A stretch of 64,000 bases of DNA from NCBI GenBank assembly GCA_941918925.1, contig OW799235.1, positions 45,042,701 through 45,106,700 on the forward strand. The letters run 5' to 3'. Both the position numbers and the translations under genes were made by a program. Under the pieces are notes generated by a model that saw only the letters and a list, made by a program, of their open reading frames with translations, was not told where the DNA came from and made no database searches. Source of the stretch: Phyto melanocephala (Eukaryota; Arthropoda; Insecta; Diptera; Rhinophoridae). Of the stretch, positions 56,836-64,000 are shown in pieces (position 1 is the stretch's first letter; each line of letters begins with the position of its first letter).

Positions 56836-57649
56836 AATTTTTTTAAGAAAAGAATATATAAATACAACAGAACTCAAAGCAATTGGTTTTAACAATATTT
56901 TATACACTAAAAAATTCTTTCATATATATATATAGGTCATGAAGCCGAAACCGAACTACTGTGTACTGAAAATTTTTCTAAAATTTGTATAATTGACATC
57001 AAAACTAAAATACTTAGTTTTTATCAAAAATTGTGTAATGAATTGGATTTTTAATTTTTAGTTAATAACCTAATATTTTAATTGAAAAAATCAGCGGATT
57101 TTTTCAAACAAATAATTACAAATTTTTGTATTTGAATATACATATTTGTTTATAGGACCTTAATTGAACAAAAAAGTATTTGATTCGGTAAATTTTGTGT
57201 TTGAATTAGAAAATTACTTTTTTCTGTGTATATTCAAACCTAAACAAATTTATATGTTATATTGAAATAAAGTAACTAACAGGCTAAATGTAAATACTTG
57301 CGAATCCATGCTTTTGTCCCTAAGTTTGTTAGATACTATATGCCTTGAAGATTGGGTTCCAAGTGAAGAACTTATACAAAAGTATAAAAACCATTTTAAA
57401 AATAATTAATTCTACACAACGTATATAACTAAAGCGTATGTATTAAATATATACACAAATACATATGCATATACTCATACTAATACATATTTTTGTATAT
57501 TATTTTAAATATCAAATAAATGAAATCAAATGTATTCAATACAGGCATACATATGTATATATCTCCCATTCAATAAAACAATGTCATGAAAATCTTTTTG
57601 TTTTGTAATCATTAAATAATATATCGTCTAATTTTTTTTGATCTTTTTT
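56836..57649. other. hAT interior, decayed, no clear frame
   Basis: AT-rich 3' part of the hAT. Short pieces such as VNTCESMLLSLSLLDTIC near 57290-57350 may be the end of the transposase; not recognisable enough to call. Confidence 0.35.
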
Positions 57650-57931
57650 AATTGATAATATTTGATTTTTATTTAAGCTTAAGATGAACTTTTTTGTTTT
57701 TTTATAAAAATTATTTTTAGAAACCAATATTTCGCTACCAAACAATGGGTAACTTCTTCAGGGTAAATATGTAATAATATGTTTTGAATTTGTTTTTTTG
57801 TTTAATATAATTTGTATACAAATTTACCCATTTTGGTTTGGTAGCGAAATATTGGTTTCTAATAAATAATTTTTTATAAAAAAACAAAAAAGTTGATCTC
57901 AAGCTTAAATAAAAATCAAATATTATCATTA
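57650..57931. repeat. Long inverted repeat (two ~95-bp arms)
   Basis: Left arm 57650-57743, right arm about 57836-57931, including GATAATATTTGATTTTTATT, TAGAAACCAATATTTCGCTA and complements. The spacer holds AATGGGTAACTTCTTCAGGG. A related single block lies at 23750-23880. It may be a hairpin MITE or part of a retroelement end. Confidence 0.6.
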
Positions 57932-58259
57932 AATAATATTTTTGTTATGTTTTTATATTATTTTTAATATGTTATTTTAAATAAATTTAACAAAATACTT
58001 AAAAAAAAGTTTTGGTGTACTTTTTTTTGATTTTTAAAGAGGTGCCCCTTAAAACAAAAAAATCCCCTTTTTGTTGCCACTTTTGTTGCATAAATCCCCT
58101 TTTTTTGATACTTTTTGAAAATATCCAACGGTAACGCTGGTTGCAATTTTAAATTCATTTCACGAGACTAAACAAACAAGAGGCATACGATTAATTACAG
58201 AAGTGCTCATGCAATTAAAAGTAGAGCCAGAGTTTAATTAATGTGTTGCTGCTGCAATA

Positions 58260-58473
58260 ATGCAATATTCAAATTTTTTTTGAAAAAGATAAATAAAATT
58301 TTTCAATTTAATTATTATTAATTAATTAAACAATTTATAAAAAATATTATCTTCACAATTTAGGTATACATATGTACATAATTTAAAGAGAATAATTTTA
58401 AATTAAGCCAATGTTGTAGCCGGTGCCAATATGTATGTATGTATGTATGTATGTACATATACATACATATATT
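58260..58473. other. AT-rich, (GTAT)n microsatellite
   Basis: ATGTATGTATGTATGTATGT at about 58431-58455, otherwise featureless. Confidence 0.6.
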
Positions 58474-58994
58474 AGCGGAAGTCACTCTTGGTAGCATTTT
58501 TGCAATTAGTGCAAATATGCACTAATTTTTTGCTACCAAGCGTGAGTTCATTTTTCATGTGTGTTGCAAACTTATGGCAACGAGCTGATTTTTTAGGTAT
58601 TTAAGAAACAACAAATCTTTTTTTAAATTAATAAGTAAGATTCTGTGTTTTAATTTTTTCCGAAAAAAAAAAATTTATTAATTTTAAATAAATTACAATA
58701 CATAAATCAACGGAAAAATATAATATTACAATTTTTTTTGGTAAAAAATGCCATGTATGAAATTGAATTTGTGGAGATTTTAAATCCTGAGAGTAAAACA
58801 ATTGTGTATCTGTTGTGCAAATTTGTGTGACATTACTTTGCACTGATTTTTAGTTGTGCATATTTGCTCAAGTGATGCAAATTGCAATTTAATAGAATTT
58901 GTTTTTGTAGTCGTGCACAAGTTAAATTGTTTGCTAGACTTGCACGGTCTGCATGACTTGCAAGGGTAGTTTGCATCAAAGAGTGAGTTCCGCT
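58474..58994. mobile_element. 521-bp MITE, 3-bp duplication
   Basis: Inverted ends AGCGGAAGTCACTCTTGG and, in complement, AGCGGAACTCACTCTTTG. The flanks are ATT at 58471-58473 and 58995-58997. A strong hairpin lies at 58490-58541 (TTGGTAGCA...TGCTACCAA). The 3-bp duplication suggests the Harbinger superfamily. Confidence 0.8.
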
Positions 58995-58999
58995 ATTAT

Positions 59000-59440
59000 T
59001 TATTATATAATTTTTGTATTTCCTGAAATGAAATAGAATTTCAAAGTACAAAATATGAATTCGTCTTAAGTTTCGTTAATTGATTTTAAAAAAATTAAAT
59101 TTTAAGTTTCATAAATTTCTTCAATGCAATTTAAATAAATTAATTTTAATTGAATAAAATGAAATTATTTTTTAAGTTTTGTTTAAATATAATTTTAACA
59201 ACAGTCTCATTTCTAAAACTTATTAAGGGTTAATTAATTAAGAGTTTTTTAAACCTTTTATTAACTCCTGTTAATTTTTATAAATAAGGCAGTTAGTGTT
59301 AAGTATTAATCATTGAATATTTTATTTAACGAATAAATGATTTGTGTAATAAATATTTGTGATTAAGAAAAATATATAAATTATTTATATTATTTTTTTA
59401 CAAGTTACAGCTATGGTTTTGATTAGCAATTGATCCTTCG
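59000..59440. other. AT-rich stretch, no gene seen
   Basis: Probably the 3' flank of the Harbinger element that follows. No TIR recognised. Confidence 0.4.
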
Positions 59441-60694
59441 TTACAAAAATAGTCCGCAGTCGACTTCTTAGTTGTATTGCATTTTCTGTCGATCTGCGAA
59501 TGAGGGTTGTCATTGATGTTAGTGGCCAACCTCCACTATTTATTATCTCTGTACGTCAACTTCTTCACGTACAGTGCCATCTAGTCGTTCACAATCAAAA
59601 CCAACGAATGAACATTAAGCATTATAAAATTTTGCAAAACAATGCATGCTAAAACAATGACTTCACAGTTGTCAGGTGAACACTCTAAGGTTGTAAATAA
59701 TATTCTCCAACGAGCTGCTAAGATGCCAAAAGTGTTTCCTATAACTCTTTGTGACCGAGACAAACGATAGTTAAAAATAGTTTTTGCTCTATCAAGATTA
59801 GTTCCAGGATAGGATCGCATTAAATTTGATTTTAAAGTAAAAGGAGCTTCACCTATAAAAAAGTGAAAAAATGGCCTGGGAGATGACGATGATAACGCCT
59901 TATTACGGGGCACTGGAACTTTATTGTCCAAAAGGGCATGTTCGAAAAATTCCTTTAAATAGAAAAGACAAAAATAATAAATTTTTTTGGTTAAATTTTA
60001 AAATAATTTTCTCAAAATTTATTTTTATTTAATAAATATTAATTTGTTTATTTTATTACCTTCATCACTTTGGCTTACAAAGCTCCCAATTTTTGCTGCA
60101 ATAAATGTATAATTAGCATCGCAAAAATCCATTAGCACAATGCTAAAAAAATTTTGTAATTAAAGTACATCTATCCTGAGTTTTACGGATATTTAATGGC
60201 TATGTGCTTTCCGTCAATTGCTCCCACGCAATTGGTAATATTCCACATATTTTAAAAACCTTTTTAAATACCGACATATTGATTAGCGGTGGGTTCGCTA
60301 ATGTAAACTGGATATAGTAAACGCCACAATACATCGCACGTTTCTAATATGATGTTCCGAATTGTGGGTTTTCCCAATGTATATCTTATCCTCGGGTAAG
60401 ATGCGCCGTCCAGGCTTTCTTAGCGAGTTCTTAAGTAATACTAACAAAAGCTCGTAAACATCTTTCTCCATTCTAGTATGTAGGAAGAAATTTTCATCAT
60501 TGAGGTCCTTAATTTTTTTGAAGACTTTTCGGTTATACCCTGATAACAACCAATCCCTGATAATTGGTCGGGCTTACCATCTGCGCTTACGATGCACTTT
60601 TTTATTTTTATTTATATATTTTCCATAAATTTAAAAAGATACCGACAATATATGCTTCGTCAGCATCTGATTCAGAATCTGAAGCAAAATCCAT
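59440..60694 (-). pseudogene. PIF/Harbinger transposase, most domains recognisable
   Basis: ATG at 60694 opens MDFASDSESDADEAYIV. A likely intron (donor GTATCT, acceptor at about 60580) joins to RPIIRDWLLSGYNRKVFKKI. Next come ENFFLHTRMEKDVYELLLVL, then CVGAIDGKHIAIKYP (first catalytic D, about 60220), YFNYKIFL with DANYTFIAAKIGSF (second D), then GEAPFTLKSNLMRSYPG and IFNYRLSRSQRVIGNTFGIL. At the third catalytic position RVIEN is expected; here it is RVIGN, so the glutamate is lost. C-terminal STENAIQLRSRLRTIF lies near 59480. Frameshifts and stops are also present, so it is inactive. Confidence 0.85.
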
Positions 60695-60804
60695 ATTTAT
60701 TTTGACTTTTACAATTTATAATTTAATAAAAAACTTTTGTATATTTTTGCGGTATTTTTGTATCGTTTTGTTTACCAGCTGATTCGTTTTTACAGAAGAA
60801 GTAA

Positions 60805-61489
60805 CACGGCTTTCAGACTAGGCAAGTCACTTGCGCAAGTGACTTGCGCAAGTGTTTTGTTTATAGGCAAAAGGGGTAAGGTCGGGTTAAGAGGAAGAAA
60901 CTTGCTCATTTTTGAGTACACACTTGCCTGTACTCGGCAAGTACGAGCAAGTTTTTGTTGAGAAACCAAAAACAAAAGAGTAATAAAAACAAACAAGAGT
61001 GCTATATTCGGCCATGCCGAATCTTATATACCCTTCACAACGTGTTGTCATGCAACAACAATTGTTTATGTCACCATTTATCTCATATGAAATACGTACA
61101 TACAAAACATACATATATAAAAACATCCCATTGTAATATTATACATTAAGTTTACTTATGTGCTTAAAAAAAAATAAATTAAAAGAAAAATTAAAAATAA
61201 AACAATAAAAATTTTAATAAAATATAAAATAAAAAAATTTTTTTGGCTCACTCTAACCAGTATACCACGTTTGTATGTATGTGTAGATAATTGATAATTG
61301 TAGAAATTTCAAACGGAATGACAAACCTATATATACCCTTTTTCACTGTGTGAAGAGTATAATAAGTAAAAGAGAACGAAACTTGGGCAAGTCAGTTGCT
61401 GAGTCTGAACATGAAAGCAAGTTCAAAGAAAAATAAAAGAAAATAAAAAACTAACTTGAGCAAGTGACTTGCCCAATGCGAAAGGGGTA
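60805..61489. mobile_element. Harbinger-type MITE with TAA duplication
   Basis: Inverted ends with GGCAAGTCACTTGCGCAAGT (left) and GGCAAGTCACTTGCTCAAGT (right, complement), preceded by CTTTC-x4-TR in both. The flanks are TAA at 60802-60804 and 61490-61492. About 310 bp once the inserted family-A repeat is removed. CAAGT motifs recur throughout. Confidence 0.75.
60993..61362 (+). repeat. Family-A repeat A17, internally deleted
   Basis: Head ACAAGAGTGCTATATTCGGC, short microsatellite, TGGCTCACTCTAACCAGTAT, then the tail CACTGTGTGAAGAGTATAAT. It lies inside the MITE. Confidence 0.8.
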
Positions 61490-61492
61490 TAA

Positions 61493-61751
61493 CTACAAAA
61501 ATTAAACAACAGAAAGTAAAGGTTAAAGAGGCCTTAATTTTGTCGAAACGTTTGTCCATAATCGTAATAAATTTAAATGGAGATTCAGTGTCAGTCAATT
61601 TTGGTGTTTTTGTAATATTACCAATAAGAGAGTGGTGGAATGGATCTCTCATTCTTTTTGGCGCAAGAGTTTTGATAGTCATGTTGTTATTTTCTTTTAT
61701 CGTATTTTCTTGAGTGATGTTATGCATTTTATTGTTATTGTTGTTTTCCAT
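61493..61751 (-). CDS. Unidentified ORF start, N-terminal ~80 codons
   Basis: ATG at 61751 opens an Asn-rich N-terminus (MENNNNNKMHNITQEN), then KTLAPKRMRDPFHHSLIGNI, TKTPKLTDTESPFKFITIMD and KRFDKIKASLTFTF. The middle is hydrophilic and protein-like. The frame then runs into the MITE end at 61489 and becomes a hydrophobic low-complexity tail, so the true end is lost or the exon stops near 61510. It could be a retroelement gag/ORF1 start or a host exon. No homologue recognised. Confidence 0.35.
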
Positions 61752-62121
61752 TGTGTAATAAAAAAAAAGTTTTGTTTTATATATTTTTGTACTCTATATA
61801 TATTTATATGATTTGTTTTATTATTGTTTTGTATTATTTTGTAATTTTTCCTAAAGGTTTTTGTGCAATAATTTTTCTAACTTGTACATACATATGTACA
61901 TACATATATATCACAAAATCAAAGTTTTTAACGGAGTTGTTTATTTTGTTTTCTTATTTTAAAGTGTTCTTCAGTTTTTTCAAATTTTTTAAAGATTTAT
62001 TTTCTTTTTTTTTAATTTTAAATTAAAAATTTTTAATGACTAATTTTGTTCCATTTGTAGAACTTAGCTACGTAAAAATTAAAAATCAAAGAAGATTAGT
62101 AACTTTCAGAAATATTAAAAA
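61752..62121. other. No feature recognised
   Basis: Very T-rich. Possible 5' flank of the ORF on the minus strand. Confidence 0.4.
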
Positions 62122-62617
62122 ACTAGCCAAACCTGGCGCGCGATGTTATGCCCCTTAATGAATCAAAATGCATTCTTAATTTTAATTGAATATCGAGTGC
62201 AAAAACCTAAAAATTTTAATTTTTTTTTATGGGCGTGGCACTGCCCACTTTTCTAATCACGAAATTGTAAAGTAATAACAGCTCAGTATGTGTGCAAAGT
62301 TTCATAAAAATCGGTCCAGTGCAAGTACCTCAAACTTATAACTTTTTTTTATGGGCGTGACCCTGCCCACTTTTCTAATCACAAAATTATAAAGTCATGA
62401 CAACTCAATATGTGTGTAAGGTTTCAGAAAAATCGGTCAAGTGCAAGTAGCTAAAAATTATAACTAATTTTTTAAGGGCGTGACCCCGCAAACTTTTTTT
62501 CACCCATAAACAATCCCTGGAATGTGTACAACAACTTGCCCAAGTTTGAGTCCGATCGGTTTTACAGTTTCGGAGTCTATAGCTAACACACACACAGAGT
62601 TTCACTTTTATATATGT
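62122..62617 (-). mobile_element. Helitron-like family C, copy 1 of tandem pair
   Basis: Minus orientation: tail at about 62122 (complement of ACTAGCCAAACCTGGCGCGC, a GC-rich stem followed by CTAGT) and head at about 62617 (CACACACAGAGTTTCACTTT, TATATATGTA in plus). Internal modules of about 110 bp carry GGGCGTGGCACTGCCCAC and GTTTCATAAAAATCGGT. Confidence 0.7.
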
Positions 62618-63190
62618 ACTAGAAAAGCCCGGCGTGCGTTGCTACGCCCCTTAATGAATAAAAATGCATTCTGAATTTAAATTGCATATCAAGTGCCTAA
62701 AGCTAAAAGTTATAACTTTTTTAATGGGCGTGGCTTTGCCCACTTTTCTTATCACGAAACTGTATAGTCATGACAGATCAATATGTGTGCAAAGTTTCAG
62801 AAAAATCGGTAAAGATCAAGTAGCATAAAATGATATTTTTTTTAGGGGCGTGATACTGCCCACTTTTCTAATCACGAAATTATAAAGTCATGAAAACTCA
62901 ATATGTGTGCAAAGTTTCAGAGAAATCGGTTCAGTGCAAGTACCTCAAAATTATAACTTTTTTATGGGCGTGGCCCCGCCCATTTTTCTTAACACGAAAT
63001 TATTTAGTCACGACAGCTCGATATGTGTTGAAAGTTTCAGAAAAATCGGTCAAGTGCAAGTAGCTAAAAATTATAACAAATTTTTCATGGGCGTAGCCCC
63101 GCCCACTTTTTGCCACCCATAAACACTCTCTGGAATGTGTACAACAACTTGCACACACACACACAGAGTTTCACTTTTATATATATAGAT
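62618..63190 (-). mobile_element. Helitron-like family C, copy 2 of tandem pair
   Basis: Tail ACTAGAAAAGCCCGGCGTGC at 62618, stem GGCGT/ACGCC in complement, then GGGCTTTTCTAGT. Head ACACACACACAGAGTTTCAC and TTTATATATATAGAT at 63190. Four internal modules. No coding capacity. Confidence 0.75.
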
Positions 63191-63600
63191 ATGGGTCATT
63201 TTAAAAAGATAAAAAAAAAACAACAACAATAAAATAAAAAATTTGAGTGATCAGCGAGGAATATGTAACAAAAACACGTAATTCTCAAATTTGTATGTTT
63301 GTTTTTTTGTTTATTCAGAATGGTGTTTTGTTTCTCCCTCGAACTCCTTCCATACAAAAACATGTGTCCCCCGGTAGAATTTTTAATAAACAAAATTAAA
63401 TAAAATCCATAAAAAAGTAAATATGCAACATTTAATAACAGTTTTCGAATTATTGAGTTTCTTTCTTGTGTTTTCATTTGTTATAGTCGTCAAAACTGAA
63501 TTAGTGCAAATTTAATGTTGCAAAGAAAGGTTGTCCCCACAATTTGCATTGAGCGTCACTTTTTTTATAATTCAAGTAATATTACTAGTTTTCAATTTGC
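63191..63600. other. No feature recognised
   Basis: AT-rich with one less AT-rich block at 63335-63385 (CTCCCTCGAACTCCTTCC). No spliced frame seen. Confidence 0.4.
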
Positions 63601-63639
63601 ATTTAAATAAAGTAAATAACGTAAGGAAAGTACAAACCT

Positions 63640-63720
63640 TAATTATTACAAAAGTGAAAAAGCGACAAAAAAATCTTTGTAAAAAAGTGTGCATTTGCGT
63701 AGTTTTTGTGAACACCATGG
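63640..63720 (+). CDS. Possible first exon (ATG followed by splice donor)
   Basis: TTTTTGTGAACACCATGGTAAGGGC: an ATG in good context (ACACC) is immediately followed by GTAAGG. Genes that splice straight after the start codon show this arrangement. No downstream exon is visible before 64000. Nearby GAGCGTCAC-type motifs at 63552, 63744 and (as GAGCATCAC) 63898 may be a small repeat. Confidence 0.25.
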
Positions 63721-64000
63721 TAAGGGCGCGATAAAATTTCATGAGCGTCACGCTAATTTTTTTAAAAGTGAATATATTAAATGTAAAAAATTGAAGTTAA
63801 CAATCATTGTTTACATGGTTTCAACTCATTTTTTTATAATTTGTGAGTTTGAGAAATAAATTGCATACGAAAAAAACCAGAATAGGCAAATATTTCATGA
63901 GCATCACTTTTGATATATATTGCTTCATAGCTTAAAATGCTTAATTATGATTTTATTTTTTAATTTTTAAGAGAAAAACAACAAAATTAATGGTGGCTGA

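Larger units (their letters stand above)
55490..58139 (+). mobile_element. 2.65-kb hAT element with exact 8-bp duplication
   Basis: Ends CAGCGTTACCGTTAGGGCC and, in complement, CAGCGTTACCGTTGGATAT. The flanks are GTTGCAAT at 55482-55489 and 58140-58147. Subterminal GATACTTTTT and GTGCCACTTT repeats are present. It carries a family-A repeat and a hairpin element. Confidence 0.9.

Noticed and set aside
61751..62026. 91-codon hydrophobic frame
   Set aside because: Poly-T driven Phe/Ile/Tyr composition, no ATG context or homology.
1..64000. tRNA or rRNA genes
   Set aside because: No cloverleaf with A and B boxes or rRNA-like block was recognised; a tRNAscan-type search was not possible.

Overview
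This window is AT-rich, repeat-dense eukaryotic DNA that looks like a large fly genome. I infer Diptera, perhaps a calyptrate, from three things. First, there are many copies of a mini-me-like repeat: a core around GACCCCATAAAGTATATAT beside GTCY microsatellites. Second, there are spliced exons of a metazoan CMP-sialic acid synthase (Csas/CMAS). Third, the transposon mix is hAT, PIF/Harbinger, Transib, mariner, Ty3/gypsy, a LINE and Helitron-like repeats. Nothing bacterial, no rRNA, no tRNA and no CRISPR was seen. The open reading frames longer than 60 codons are nearly all transposon remnants or shadows.

Layout. 1-3.4 kb: mariner remnant, family-B repeat and a decayed hAT element. 3.4-8.6 kb: one possible 51-nt host exon (3751-3801), then a decayed minus-strand Ty3/gypsy element with a deleted reverse transcriptase core. 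8.6-12.0 kb: Helitron-like piece, then a Transib transposase split by a block of family-A mini-me repeats. 12.7-15.0 kb: a hAT element with 8-bp target duplication carrying a nested Harbinger element. 15.3-16.4 kb: the last two Csas exons (minus strand), the only host gene I am confident of. 16.6-23.3 kb: a family-B repeat split by a 3.9-kb hAT (itself carrying another hAT) and by a Harbinger element. 23.5-29.2 kb: family-A repeats nested three deep, a Harbinger MITE and a short unique segment with a TATA-like box. 29.5-33.0 kb: decayed plus-strand Ty3/gypsy. 33.0-38.3 kb: a 4.7-kb palindrome of two Helitron-like family-D arms filled with ~118-bp tandem repeats, then a third partial copy. 38.3-47.5 kb: a decayed hAT transposase interrupted by one copy of a second hAT family, a long family-B repeat, and a second copy of that hAT in opposite orientation. 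47.6-51.9 kb: two more family-D copies, one carrying a Harbinger-like element. 51.9-55.2 kb: minus-strand LINE with endonuclease and reverse transcriptase remnants. 55.2-58.2 kb: a small ORF interrupted by a hAT with exact duplication. 58.5-61.5 kb: MITE, Harbinger transposase and another MITE. 61.5-64 kb: an unidentified ORF, tandem Helitron-like family C, and a possible first exon at the right edge.

The main biology visible is serial transposon nesting, datable in relative order from target-site duplications (TSDs) and terminal inverted repeats (TIRs). No coding element is intact, so mobility would need enzymes supplied from elsewhere. Csas makes CMP-sialic acid, the donor for sialylation; its upstream exons were not found here.
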